DNA of 64,000 nucleotides. It comes from Chelativorans sp. Its GTDB lineage: Bacteria; Pseudomonadota; Alphaproteobacteria; Rhizobiales; Rhizobiaceae. Under the pieces are notes generated by a model, which saw nothing but the letters and a program-made list of their open reading frames with translations, did not search any database and had not been told where the DNA came from. Positions 33,243 to 41,554 of the stretch are shown in pieces. The stretch is from the NCBI RefSeq assembly GCF_031180965.1, contig NZ_JAPSLH010000017.1, positions 24,144 through 88,143 on the forward strand. Reading direction: 5' to 3'. A program made the position numbers and the translations under genes. How positions within the stretch are numbered: the first letter of the stretch is position 1; each line of letters begins with the position of its first letter.

Positions 33243-34640
33243 ATGCGGATTGCGCTTTCCATCACGAAATGGCTCGCGGGCTTCCTCGTCGCCGCCCTCG
33301 TGGCGGTAGCGCTCTGGCTGTGGCTCGCGCCGCCGGACCTCATCCGCGTCGGGGCCAACTACGCGGCGAAGACCGTCTGCTCGAACGTCTTCCTGGCCAA
33401 CCGCGACCCGCAGACGGTCCTGGCCGAGGACGTCCAGGCCCCCGGGCACCCGCTGCTGAGGCTCATGCGGGTCGAGGTGGACGCGGCGCAGGCAAGCGTC
33501 CGGGCAGGGCTGTTCGGCTCGGCCGGTGACGGCCTGGCGGCCTATCTCGGCGCCACCGGCTGCGCAGCAATTCCGGACGGCGACATGGCCGCCGCTCCAC
33601 GCCTCTTCGTCGACAGGCCGGCGCAGCCGCGCAGTACAGAGCTTTGGCCGGACGGCATCCGCATCGATGTGTCGGGGAAACCGGCCGTCGCAGCCATTCT
33701 CGACGATCCGGCCATGACCGGGCCGGGAATGCGGGCCGTGGTGATCGTGCAGGACGGGCGCATCATCGGCGAGCGCTTCGGCCCGGGCGTCACCGATTTC
33801 GAGCAGCCGCTCCTCGGCTGGTCGATGACGAAGAGCGTCAACGCGGCCATCGTCGGCACGCTTGTCGGGGCCGGCAGGCTGTCCGTCCACGATAAGGGAC
33901 TGTTCCCCCGCTGGGCAGGCGACGGGCGGGTGGAGATCACCTTGGCCCACCTGCTCGGCATGGAGAGCGGCCTTGCCTTCAACGAGTATTACGGCGGGGT
34001 GAGCGACGTCACGCGCATGCTCTATCTTGAGCCGGACATGGCCGCCTTCGCCGCCAACCAGCCGCTGCTCCACCGGCCCGGCACGCAGTTTGCCTATTCG
34101 AGCGGGTCGAGCGTCATGGCTTCCCGCGCCTGGCAGAACGTCTTTGCGAGGCCCGAGGAGGCTCTGGAATGGCCGCGCCGCGCGCTGTTCGACCCTTTGG
34201 GCATGGAAACGGCGGTCTTCGAGACGGACGCGCGCGGGACATTCGTGGGCTCCTCCTATCTTTATGCCTCCGCCCGCGATTGGGCACGCTTTGGTCTCCT
34301 GCTCCTCCAGGACGGGGTGTGGAAAGGGCAAAGACTTCTGCCCGAGGGTTGGGCGGAATGGATGCGGACGCCCACAAAGGCCTCCGGCGGTGAATATGGA
34401 CGGGGGCTGTGGCTGCACGGGCCGCGGGTGGCGACGCCCTTCGGGCAGGATGCCGACGCCGGCTTCGACCTGCCCGATGACGCCTACTGGCTGATCGGCC
34501 ATGACGGGCAGACAATCACCATCCTCCCGTCGCGCAGGCTGGTCGTCCTGCGCATGGGCCTGACGCCGGCGAAGCTCGCCTACAAGCCGCAGGCGCTGGT
34601 GGAAGCAGTGGTCCGGGCGCTCGATGCCGAGGATGGGTGA
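33243..34640 (+). CDS. serine beta-lactamase-like hydrolase, membrane-anchored
   Basis: This 465-residue protein has an N-terminal transmembrane/signal anchor (residues 9-29) and a class C beta-lactamase/esterase-type domain. The SxxK motif is Ser194-x-x-Lys197 (WSMTKS) and the Y-x-S/N equivalent is Tyr285-Ser-Ser (FAYSSGSS); a HDGQ motif near residue 420 may replace KTG. The active site would be periplasmic. Family members include 6-aminohexanoate-dimer hydrolases, esterases and DD-peptidases; which applies is not clear. Confidence 0.87.
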   Translation: MRIALSITKWLAGFLVAALVAVALWLWLAPPDLIRVGANYAAKTVCSNVFLANRDPQTVLAEDVQAPGHPLLRLMRVEVDAAQASVRAGLFGSAGDGLAAYLGATGCAAIPDGDMAAAPRLFVDRPAQPRSTELWPDGIRIDVSGKPAVAAILDDPAMTGPGMRAVVIVQDGRIIGERFGPGVTDFEQPLLGWSMTKSVNAAIVGTLVGAGRLSVHDKGLFPRWAGDGRVEITLAHLLGMESGLAFNEYYGGVSDVTRMLYLEPDMAAFAANQPLLHRPGTQFAYSSGSSVMASRAWQNVFARPEEALEWPRRALFDPLGMETAVFETDARGTFVGSSYLYASARDWARFGLLLLQDGVWKGQRLLPEGWAEWMRTPTKASGGEYGRGLWLHGPRVATPFGQDADAGFDLPDDAYWLIGHDGQTITILPSRRLVVLRMGLTPAKLAYKPQALVEAVVRALDAEDG

Positions 34641-34654
34641 CGGGGGATCCGCAA

Positions 34655-35317
34655 TCAGGGCAGCCGCACTACCGCGTGCACCGCATAACCGCGGAATCGC
34701 GAGTCGAAAGAGAGGCTTGCGCCGCGCTTCTCGCATTCCGATTCAAGCACCTCGCGCAATGAATCACGCGGGCTGACATGGAACGCCGAGAGCCAGCGGC
34801 GCAAGCCCTGGCGGAACCAGCCGGGCAGGCGCTCCTGCCGGCCGAAATCCACGATATGCAACGAGCCGCCGGTCTCCACGCAATCAAGCGCCGCGGCGAT
34901 AGTCCGCTCCCAGGGCGGGATCATCGACAGGGCGTAGGAAAGGAAGACGCGGTCGAAGCGCGAGCGGCCGAACAGTGCCGCGGCGTTGAAATCGGAGGCG
35001 TCCGCCTCGGCCAGCCGCACGATATCGTCTATATGCTCGCGGCGCAGCCGGTTTTCGGCCGTTGCGAGCATCACCCGCGATATGTCGATCCCGTAGAACC
35101 ATGCCTTGGGGTATCGCTCCGCGGCGAGGGAGAGATTACGCCCCGTGCCGCAGCCGAGCTCCAGCACGGTGCCGTTGCGCGGAACTTTCAGCGCGTCGAT
35201 CAGATCGTCCCGCCCGAGCAGATAGAATTTTCGCGTCAGATCGTAAATGTGGCGCTGATGGCGGTAGACACCATCCATCAGGCGGGCGTGGGAGGGGCTT
35301 TCCGCCACGGCGCTCAT
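34655..35317 (-). CDS. btaB: betaine-lipid N-methyltransferase BtaB
   Basis: This 220-residue SAM methyltransferase (motif I VLELGCGTGRNLSLA) adds three methyl groups to diacylglyceryl-homoserine, giving the phosphorus-free membrane lipid DGTS. It shows the BtaB N-terminal pattern YRHQRHIYDLTRKFYLLGRD. The ATG at 35317 overlaps the btaA stop (ATGA). Together with BtaA it forms the complete two-gene DGTS pathway of Rhodobacter and rhizobia, usually induced by phosphate limitation. Confidence 0.92.
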   Translation of the reverse strand: MSAVAESPSHARLMDGVYRHQRHIYDLTRKFYLLGRDDLIDALKVPRNGTVLELGCGTGRNLSLAAERYPKAWFYGIDISRVMLATAENRLRREHIDDIVRLAEADASDFNAAALFGRSRFDRVFLSYALSMIPPWERTIAAALDCVETGGSLHIVDFGRQERLPGWFRQGLRRWLSAFHVSPRDSLREVLESECEKRGASLSFDSRFRGYAVHAVVRLP

Positions 35318-36561
35318 GCGTCTTTCTTCACATAAAGGTGGAAGCCGCCATAGATCGCCGAGCGGTCGCGCGCGGAGAGTTCGCGCGAGCGCGCGAATTC
35401 GTAGCGCCACTGGTCGAGCAGCGCCGGGGAGAGGCGGCCGGGGAGCAGGCTCGGCTGGGCCGCCGTGCGGAAGATAACGCGCGCCTGGGGAGCGGCCGTG
35501 CGCGTGATCTCGGTCCAGAGCGCGTTGAGCTGCTCGTCGCTCATCCAGTCCTGCGCGTCGAGGAGCACGAAACGGTCGATGGTCGCAGCCGGCTTTCTGG
35601 TCAGCAGCTCGATCAGATTTGCATGGTGGACGGTCGCGCGCCCGGCATTGGCGCGGATCGTCGCGAAGTTCCCGCGCTTGAGATAGGCGGGCATCTCCGC
35701 CTCGCCCTCGCGCGGATAGCGGCGCGCGAAGGCAGCCCAGGCAAAATAGTTCTGTTTCAGGGGGAAATGGCAGGCCAGCTTTTCCAGCCGTGCGCAGAGC
35801 ACCTCGGCCATCGTGCCGTTGCCGGAGGAGAGCAGCGCGTCATACTGCGCCGGCGGAATGCCGAGGCCGAAGAGCGAAGCCTTCCGCGAGGTCGCCCAGC
35901 GGATCAGCGGCCTGTCGAAGAGCGGCTTCAGTCGCTCCTCGAAGAAGCGCCGCTGCTCGCGCAGATTGGTCGACTGCATGATCTCGGACGGGTCCACGCC
36001 GTGAAGCTTCGCCACCCGGTGGCCCATGGCGATGAAGAAGCCGAGCAGGCCGGTGCGATAGAAGTCGCGGCCGAAGGCGCCAATCCGCCGCCGGCCGAGC
36101 ATGTCGCGCGATTCCCAGTAGTGGCGCGAGCGGGCGTCCAGCCTCTCGGCGATAAAGCGATCATAGGCGGCCATGTTTGCGTAGTGGCCGGGCTCGCCGA
36201 AAAAGCGCAGCAAATCCTCGTAGCCCGGCAGCGCGGCAAAGGCGGCGAGCTTCAGCCGGTTCAGCGCCACATGGGCGGCGTTGAGATCGACGACGTCGAT
36301 GCGCGCGGGCGAGCGCGTGAGATAGGCGAGCATATTGCAGCCGCCCGAGGCGATCGTCACCATGCGGTGGCCTTCGCCGAGTTCCATGGCGGCCATGTCC
36401 ACCTCCGGGTCTTCCCAGATCTGCGGATAGACCAAGCCCGAGAAGAGGAGGGCGAAGAGCCGTTCCGATAGCCCGTCTTTGGAAAGGATGCTGTTCTGGT
36501 AGACGGCCTTTCCGATGCGGCGGCGCGAGGAAAGGCCGATATCGGCGGCGAGATCTGTCAT
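35314..36561 (-). CDS. btaA: SAM:diacylglycerol 3-amino-3-carboxypropyltransferase BtaA
   Basis: This 415-residue DUF3419-family enzyme transfers the aminocarboxypropyl group of SAM to diacylglycerol, the first step of DGTS synthesis, at the inner membrane. Characteristic segments are YPQIWEDPEVDMAAM, VTIASGGCNMLAYL, VDLNAAHVALNRLKL and the C-terminal RFVLLDAQDWM. It is the first gene of btaAB. The leader just upstream can form two mutually exclusive hairpins around the Shine-Dalgarno, and phased GTGA repeats lie further upstream. Confidence 0.93.
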   Translation of the reverse strand: MTDLAADIGLSSRRRIGKAVYQNSILSKDGLSERLFALLFSGLVYPQIWEDPEVDMAAMELGEGHRMVTIASGGCNMLAYLTRSPARIDVVDLNAAHVALNRLKLAAFAALPGYEDLLRFFGEPGHYANMAAYDRFIAERLDARSRHYWESRDMLGRRRIGAFGRDFYRTGLLGFFIAMGHRVAKLHGVDPSEIMQSTNLREQRRFFEERLKPLFDRPLIRWATSRKASLFGLGIPPAQYDALLSSGNGTMAEVLCARLEKLACHFPLKQNYFAWAAFARRYPREGEAEMPAYLKRGNFATIRANAGRATVHHANLIELLTRKPAATIDRFVLLDAQDWMSDEQLNALWTEITRTAAPQARVIFRTAAQPSLLPGRLSPALLDQWRYEFARSRELSARDRSAIYGGFHLYVKKDA

Positions 36562-36566
36562 GGCTG

Positions 36567-36592
36567 AGCCCCTATCCCTTGTCCAAGGGGCT
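36567..36592 (-). promoter_or_regulatory. two-state hairpin covering the btaA Shine-Dalgarno
   Basis: On the btaA transcript, AGCCCCT (36592-36586) can pair with AGGGGCT (36573-36567), hiding the AGGGG ribosome site seven bases before the ATG. Alternatively CCCTTG pairs with CAAGGG (36589-36584 with 36581-36576), which uses part of the first arm and frees the site. The two stems exclude each other, as in a simple translational switch. Confidence 0.5.
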
Positions 36593-36625
36593 AGCGGAAG
36601 TCCATGACAGCCGGTTGAAGGTCGC

Positions 36626-36650
36626 GTGACGCTCTGTGACGGCGCTGTGA
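36626..36650. promoter_or_regulatory. helically phased GTGA repeats upstream of btaA
   Basis: GTGAC at 36626, GTGAC at 36636 and GTGA at 36647 are spaced 10 and 11 bp. The last two lie in CTGTGAC-GGCG-CTGTGAA, with the 7+4 layout of a Pho box but TGTGA in place of TGTCA. A phosphate-responsive activator site would make sense for btaA; the match is imperfect. Confidence 0.35.
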
Positions 36651-36711
36651 ATCACCGCCAATGCGCTTTTCGTGCTGCTGGGCGCCTTCCACCTGACTTT
36701 CGCAGAGCCGC

Positions 36712-36750
36712 TTGACAATAACACTTCAATTATATAACTTGTCTATTATA
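36712..36750 (+). promoter_or_regulatory. promoter with overlapping ArsR-like dyad for the arsR-AHSA1 operon
   Basis: TTGACA at 36712-36717 and TATAAC at 36733-36738 (15-bp spacer) form a plausible promoter in an unusually AT-rich patch. TATAA (36733-36737) and TTATA (36746-36750) form a dyad over the -10, typical of ArsR autoregulation. Confidence 0.5.
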
Positions 36751-36762
36751 AAGGAGTGCTCA

Positions 36763-37104
36763 ATGACGCGGGACCTGGATGCGGTGTTTTCGGCCCTGGC
36801 GGACCCCACCCGCCGGGCGATCCTTGCCCGACTGGCCCTGGGCGAAGCGACCGTGATGGAATTGGCCGAGCCCTTCGAAATGTCGCAGCCGGCGGTCTCG
36901 CGGCATCTCAAAGTGCTCGAGACCGCAGGGCTGATCACGCGCCGCGTGAACGGCACCAAGCGGCCATGCCGCCTGGCGCCCGAGGCCATCGCCGAAATCG
37001 ACCAGTGGCTGAACTGGATGAGGGAAGCGCTGGCGAAAAATTACGACCGGCTCGACGAGGTGTTGGCCGGGATGGACCAGGAAAAAGGGAAGGAAAAGCC
37101 ATGA
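36763..37104 (+). CDS. ArsR-family regulator (SdpR-like)
   Basis: This 113-residue winged-helix repressor (FSALADPTRRAILARLALGEATVMELAEPFEMSQPAVSRHLKVLETAGLI) has no Cys metal-binding motif in the recognition helix region, so it is not an arsenic/zinc sensor of the classical kind. The ATG at 36763 has GGAG upstream; an earlier in-frame ATG at 36712 lies within the promoter. It is coupled by ATGA overlap to an AHSA1/SRPBCC gene, a frequent pairing in proteobacteria. Confidence 0.9.
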   Translation: MTRDLDAVFSALADPTRRAILARLALGEATVMELAEPFEMSQPAVSRHLKVLETAGLITRRVNGTKRPCRLAPEAIAEIDQWLNWMREALAKNYDRLDEVLAGMDQEKGKEKP

Positions 37105-37586
37105 GCAGACTGACTTTAAAGACTGAAGGCGATACGCATGTGGTCGTCACCCGCCGGTTCGCGGCACCGCCGCAGGCGGTCTTCCGCGCCCATACGGAAA
37201 CGCAGCTGATCCAGAAGTGGATGCTCGGTCCGGATGGGTGGACGATGCCGGTCTGTATCAACGAGCCGAAGCCGGGCGGCAAGATCCGCTACGAGTGGTC
37301 AGACGGGAAGGGAGGCGGATTCTATCTCACCGGCGAATTCATCTCCCTCGAACCCTTCCGGAGGATCGTGCATGTGGAGCGGATGCATCTGCCCGATCCC
37401 ACGCCCGACAATCATGTGGAGACCGTCTTCGAGCCTGACGGCGAGGGCACGCTGATGACGATGCGCATGACCCTTCCGGACGCCGAGACCAGGAGCGCGA
37501 TGCTGGCGACGGGCATGGAGCATGGCATGGAAGCAAGTTACCAGCGGCTTGAGGAAACCCTGAAGGCCACCGGCCAGTCGGGCTGA
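37101..37586 (+). CDS. SRPBCC/AHSA1-domain protein
   Basis: This 161-residue Bet v1-like (AHSA1) protein has the typical N-terminus VVVTRRFAAPPQAVFRAHTETQLIQKWM and GGKIRYEWSDG, and a C-terminal helix (MEHGMEASYQRLEETL). The fold makes a hydrophobic pocket for a ligand. It is encoded with an ArsR regulator that probably responds to the same unknown compound. The cellular role is not known. Confidence 0.9.
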   Translation: MSRLTLKTEGDTHVVVTRRFAAPPQAVFRAHTETQLIQKWMLGPDGWTMPVCINEPKPGGKIRYEWSDGKGGGFYLTGEFISLEPFRRIVHVERMHLPDPTPDNHVETVFEPDGEGTLMTMRMTLPDAETRSAMLATGMEHGMEASYQRLEETLKATGQSG

Positions 37587-37802
37587 CGGGTAGGTCGCAG
37601 GAGCGGGGCGGTCGCGGTTGCTCGCCGCGCCGCGGTAAGCGTCGGCCGCGGGGCCAGGGCGCCTGCCCCTGTCCGCCCGAATTTCTCCCGGCACCAGCAA
37701 AAGTAACAGCCTGTCACCCAATGTGAGGAAACCGCCGGCCTTGCTGCGCATTGGATGGGAGGCTGCCCGATGCGGGCTCCGTAAAGGAAAGGGAGACATG
37801 TA

Positions 37803-38033
37803 ATGAGGAAGCTTCTGATTGGTCTCGTGTCCGGCACTGCCCTTCTGGGCCTGGCCGCTTGCGGCGACACTGACGACACCACCACGCAGAGCGTGGAACC
37901 CGGCGGCACGCAGCAGACCATGCCCCCGGCTGGCGGCGATGCGGGCGCGGGTGGCGGTGCGGCCACAGGCGGTGCGCAGACTGGCGCCGGCGGAACGGGC
38001 GCTGGCGGCGCGGCCGGAACCGGCGGTCAGTAA
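37803..38033 (+). CDS. small Gly/Ala/Thr-rich lipoprotein
   Basis: This 76-residue protein has a lipoprotein signal peptide (MRKLLIGLVSGTALLGLAAC, Cys20) and then a low-complexity tail of Gly, Ala, Thr and Gln. GGGAG lies a few bases before the ATG. The mature part is only 57 residues and without hydrophobic structure, so it is probably an envelope tether or spacer of unknown role. A strong terminator follows at 38113. The 216 bp upstream hold no gene that I can support. Confidence 0.78.
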   Translation: MRKLLIGLVSGTALLGLAACGDTDDTTTQSVEPGGTQQTMPPAGGDAGAGGGAATGGAQTGAGGTGAGGAAGTGGQ

Positions 38034-38112
38034 GACACGCGAAAGTACCCGAAGCTCCGTCGCTTCGGCGGAACGGCCCTCGAGCATACTCGGGCCGGGC
38101 TTTGGGAAAGCA

Positions 38113-38147
38113 GAAAGGCCGGGAAGGACCGGCCTTTCTCTTTTTTG
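38113..38147 (+). terminator. Rho-independent terminator after the small lipoprotein gene
   Basis: GAAAGGCCGG, loop GAAGGA, CCGGCCTTTC is followed by TCTTTTTTG: a 10-bp stem with a six-T run. Confidence 0.9.
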
Positions 38148-38262
38148 CGGGACTGGGTTTCCCTTGGCACGCCGGACAAAGACTGGAATTCCACGCAGCA
38201 CCGGATGCGACGAAAAAGCAGTCTCGAAATCGCCGTCAAATCGTTTTAGAAGTGCGGATCAA

Positions 38263-38973
38263 ATGTCTATTCTCTTCCGCATTTCAGAGTTCGTCGCGCG
38301 CACCTCGGGCAGCGCGCTGTCTGCGCTTGTCGAGGCGGTGCGCACCTTTTTGGGCGGCGATCCAGAGCTGCGCCGCCGGGTCGCCTTCTCCATCGCGCTC
38401 ATCGCCCTTTCTGCCAAGATGGCCAAGGCCGACGGCGTGGTCTCGCCCAACGAGGTACGCGCCTTCCACGAGATCTTCTCGGTGCCGCGCGAAGAAATGC
38501 GCAATGTGATGCGGCTCTACGACCTCGCCAAGGGCGACGTCGCCGGCTTCGAGGCCTATGCCGAGCAGATGGCCGGGCTGTGCGGCTCGGGCTCCAGGAA
38601 CTGCCCGATGCTGGAGGATATTCTCGACGGGTTGTTTCATATCGCGAAGGCCGATGGCGTCTTGCACGAGCGCGAGCACGATTTCCTGGCGCGGGTGGCG
38701 GATATATTTGCCATCAGCGAGAGCCGCTATGCGCGAATACGCGCCCGCCATCTGGCCGGCGGCAAGTCGGATCCCTTCCTCCTGCTCGGCGTCAGCCCGG
38801 ATACTCCTTTCCCGGAGATCAAGCGGCGCTACCGCGAGCTTGTGTTCCAGAACCATCCGGACAGGCTGATGGCGCGTGGCGTTCCGGCGGAGTTCCTGGC
38901 CATCGCCAATGCGCGGCTCGCGGCGCTGAACGCCGCCTTCGAGCAGATCGAAAAGGGCTGGATGCCCGCATGA
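38263..38973 (+). CDS. TerB plus J-domain protein (DjlA-like, no membrane anchor)
   Basis: This 236-residue protein has a TerB/DjlA-type helical domain at residues 40-165 with two repeats of the AKADGVV/AKADGVL motif, then a C-terminal J domain (residues 170-230) with the HPD motif at 198-200 (NHPDRLM) that stimulates DnaK. Unlike E. coli DjlA it lacks an N-terminal membrane helix. Its stop overlaps the ATG of the amidase gene. Confidence 0.9.
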   Translation: MSILFRISEFVARTSGSALSALVEAVRTFLGGDPELRRRVAFSIALIALSAKMAKADGVVSPNEVRAFHEIFSVPREEMRNVMRLYDLAKGDVAGFEAYAEQMAGLCGSGSRNCPMLEDILDGLFHIAKADGVLHEREHDFLARVADIFAISESRYARIRARHLAGGKSDPFLLLGVSPDTPFPEIKRRYRELVFQNHPDRLMARGVPAEFLAIANARLAALNAAFEQIEKGWMPA

Positions 38974-39725
38974 CGGGCTTCAAACCCGATTGTGCAAAAG
39001 CGGCGGTCCGCGCCTCACCCAATTTCAACGAGCGACGGGACGGACGGAAGCCCGATGCGCTCATCCTCCACTATACGGCCATGGAGACCGGAGAAAGCGC
39101 GGAGGACTGGCTTTGCAGCCCGGTCAGCGAGGTCTCCTGCCACTATCTCGTTCACGAGGACGGGCGGGTGGTGCAGATGGTGCCCGAGGCTGGGCGCGCC
39201 TGGCATGCGGGCAAGGGCTCATGGAACGGCGAGAGTGACGTCAACTCCTTTTCCATCGGCATCGAGATTGTCAATCCGGGTCACCGCTTCGGCTATCCCG
39301 ACTTTCCGGTCACGCAGATCGAGGCCGTGATCCAACTCTGCCACGACATCTGCCGCCGTCACTCGATCCCGCCGCGAAGGGTGCTCGCCCATTCCGACAC
39401 AGCGCCGGGCCGCAAGATCGATCCGGGCGAGAAATTCCCCTGGGGACTGCTGGCCCGCCGCGGCATCGGCCATCTCGTGGAACCCTCGCCGCTCACCGAC
39501 GGCGAGAACCTCGCGCTGGGCAGGCGAGGGGAGGCCGTGGAAGAGCTGCAGAGGCAGCTTGCCGCCTATGGATACGGCATCGCGCCCTCGGGGCAATTCG
39601 ACAAGGAGACCGAAACGGTCGTCGCCGCCTTCCAGCGGCATTTCCGGCCGGCGCGCGTTGACGGGATTGCCGATCCGTCTACCCGGGATACCCTCGCAAG
39701 GCTCCTCGCAGCGCTGCCGGGATAG
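38970..39725 (+). CDS. N-acetylmuramoyl-L-alanine amidase (AmiD-like) with PG-binding domain
   Basis: This 251-residue protein has an Amidase_2 zinc domain (His34 in ALILHYTAME, IGIEIVNPG, HSDTAPGRKIDPG) and a C-terminal peptidoglycan-binding helical repeat (residues 180-248, LGRRGEAVEELQRQLAAYGYG). It resembles AmiD, which trims muropeptides, but no signal peptide or lipobox is visible, so export is unclear; a cytoplasmic AmpD-like role is possible. It overlaps the J-domain gene by 4 bp. Confidence 0.9.
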   Translation: MTGFKPDCAKAAVRASPNFNERRDGRKPDALILHYTAMETGESAEDWLCSPVSEVSCHYLVHEDGRVVQMVPEAGRAWHAGKGSWNGESDVNSFSIGIEIVNPGHRFGYPDFPVTQIEAVIQLCHDICRRHSIPPRRVLAHSDTAPGRKIDPGEKFPWGLLARRGIGHLVEPSPLTDGENLALGRRGEAVEELQRQLAAYGYGIAPSGQFDKETETVVAAFQRHFRPARVDGIADPSTRDTLARLLAALPG

Positions 39726-39910
39726 GGGCGCAGCAGCCGGTTTTCTCGAACTATGTTTCAGGCGGTCACGCTTGTTGACCGGGCCTGCCCTTTTCAGTTC
39801 ATCTTCCCCGGTAAAACCCCAGGCATCGGAAACGGGGCGCCCTATCCGTTGCACCGAGCAACCAAAACACGCCGTGGATCAACGCGGCGGGTGAAAACGA
39901 ACGGGTAAGA

Positions 39911-40594
39911 ATGAAAATCAAGATGGTTTTTGCGGCAGCTGTCGCTGCCGGAGCGATGACGCTCGTCTCCAATATTGCACAGGCTTCTGAGAAGACGGCT
40001 CCCGCCGACGCCAAAGCGGAAACCTCGCGGGCAGGCGGCCTCGGAGAGGCGATGAAGCAGGTCCTGCGCGCGGGGAATGCGGCCGCCGAAGCGGGCGGCG
40101 ATCATCGTCCGGTGCCGGGCGGGGCCAAGCTCGCGAGCACCGATCCGAAGGCGGGGATCGACAACACGGTGACGGGTTCGGTCAAGCCGTCCGGAAAGAC
40201 TGACGAGAAGACCGTCGGAACGCGGCCCTTCCACGCCATCATCTCGCAATGTGCGGAGCACTATGGCGTGCCCGTTTCCCTTGCCCACGCCGTCGTCACG
40301 CTCGAAAGCAACTATCGGCCCAAAGCGCGCGGCAAGGCCGGCGAGATCGGACTGATGCAGATCAAGCCTTCGACGGCGAGGATGATGGGCTATAGCGGAT
40401 CGGCCCAGGGACTCTACGAGCCGGAGACGAACATAAAATACGGCATGAGATATCTCGGCCAGGCCTTCAAGCTCGGTGGCGGGGACACTTGCTCGGCCAT
40501 CTTGAAATACAATGCGGGACACGGGGCCAAGCGCATGAACCCGATCTCGTCCGCCTACTGCCAGAAGGTGAAGCGCCTGATCGGCGGCAAATGA
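39911..40594 (+). CDS. lytic transglycosylase (SLT family), secreted
   Basis: This 227-residue protein has a Sec signal peptide (cleavage near AQA-SE), a disordered Ala/Lys/Thr-rich segment (residues 27-105) and an SLT domain. The catalytic Glu132 lies in VVTLESNYRPKARG, followed by GLMQIKPSTARMMGY and AILKYNAGHG. It cleaves periplasmic murein with 1,6-anhydro product formation. The domain is short (about 120 residues), as in invasion-type SLT enzymes. Confidence 0.9.
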   Translation: MKIKMVFAAAVAAGAMTLVSNIAQASEKTAPADAKAETSRAGGLGEAMKQVLRAGNAAAEAGGDHRPVPGGAKLASTDPKAGIDNTVTGSVKPSGKTDEKTVGTRPFHAIISQCAEHYGVPVSLAHAVVTLESNYRPKARGKAGEIGLMQIKPSTARMMGYSGSAQGLYEPETNIKYGMRYLGQAFKLGGGDTCSAILKYNAGHGAKRMNPISSAYCQKVKRLIGGK

Positions 40595-40602
40595 GAAGGC
40601 CA

Positions 40603-40632
40603 TTGCCTTTTGTCGCGCGAATGCCTTTATAC
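40603..40632 (+). promoter_or_regulatory. promoter of rnpB
   Basis: TTGCCT (40603-40608) and TTATAC (40627-40632) with an 18-bp spacer sit six bases before the first paired nucleotide of RNase P RNA. Confidence 0.65.
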
Positions 40633-40637
40633 GAGGC

Positions 40638-41072
40638 ACCAGCCGGTCGGACGGCCGCACGCGCAAGCGCCGAAAGGCCGCGCGTGAGGAAAGTCCGGGC
40701 TCCACGGAAATACGGTGCCGGGTAATGCCCGGCGGGGGCAACCCCAGGGAAAGTGCCACAGAAAGCAGACCGCCCCGCCTGTATCTCGGCTCGATCGCCG
40801 CCTGGGCGAAGCGAACCGAAATACGGGCGGGGTAAGGGTGAAAGGGTGGGGTAAGGGCCCACCGCGCTCCTGGCAACAGGGGCGGCACGGTAAACCCCAC
40901 CGGGAGCAAGACCGAATAGGAACGGCGCGAAGGGCAACCTTCAGGGCGATTTCCGGCCCGCCGTTCGGGTAGGTTGCACGAGGTCGATGGCGACATCGGC
41001 CCCAGAGGAATGGCCGTCACGTCGCGCCTTGTCGGCGCGGCCATACAGAACCCGGCTTACAGACCGGCTGGT
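40638..41072 (+). ncRNA. rnpB: RNase P RNA, type A
   Basis: This RNA of about 435 nt is the catalytic subunit of RNase P. The P1 helix is formed by ACCAGCCGGTC at the start and GACCGGCTGGT at the end. Conserved core blocks appear in order: GAGGAAAGTCCGGGCTCC, the ACAGAAA element, GGTAAGGGTGAAAGGGT, GCAAGACCGAATAGG and AGAGGAATGGCCG with ACAGAACCCGGCTTACAG. Open reading frames across this stretch are fortuitous. Confidence 0.95.
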
Positions 41073-41170
41073 ACCTTGCCTGTGGCAGGCCTGCGCAACC
41101 GCCTGCGCTGGCCCGTTGCCGCCTTTCAAAATCGAACACGCATGAACAGCATCTTGCGGCGGCCGAATAA

Positions 41171-41554
41171 TCAGCCCTCTCGCCGCGCCGGCTCGAACAA
41201 TTCGATCGGGTTTCCGCTCGGATCCTCGATGATGATCTGCTTGCCTCCGTTGCCCGAGATGATCTCGCTGCGGAACCGGCCTCCCTCCTCCTTCATGCGA
41301 GCCACGGTCGCGGCCAGATCCTCAACCTCGATCTGGATCCGGTTCCAGCCGCCCGGCGAGGGCGATTGCCCGTCGGGCATAGATTGGCCAGCGCCGCCGG
41401 CGCCCGGCCTGTTCAGGAGAAGCCGCAGATCGCCTTTCGCCAGAGCCGCAAAGCCGGGGGCCGGGTGCATGAGCAGCGAAAAGCCGAGGGTATCGACATA
41501 GAACGGGATCGCAGCATCCACGTCATGGACGATGTAGCGGAAGGTGACGGCCAT
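41171..41554 (-). CDS. VOC/glyoxalase-fold protein
   Basis: This 127-residue single VOC domain protein has FRYIVHDVDAAIPFYVDTLGFSL at the start and IIIEDPSGNPIELFEPA at the end, the two beta-alpha-beta modules of the fold. It converges on rnpB and is divergent from the dcw cluster. The reaction cannot be predicted. Confidence 0.88.
   Translation of the reverse strand: MAVTFRYIVHDVDAAIPFYVDTLGFSLLMHPAPGFAALAKGDLRLLLNRPGAGGAGQSMPDGQSPSPGGWNRIQIEVEDLAATVARMKEEGGRFRSEIISGNGGKQIIIEDPSGNPIELFEPARREG

Noticed and set aside
39828..39850. GGAAAC...CGTT as an EcfG (general stress sigma) promoter before the lytic transglycosylase
   Set aside because: The spacer is about 13 bp, while EcfG promoters need 16-17.
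40638..41072. Protein-coding frames across this stretch
   Set aside because: The conserved core and P1 helix identify it as RNase P RNA.
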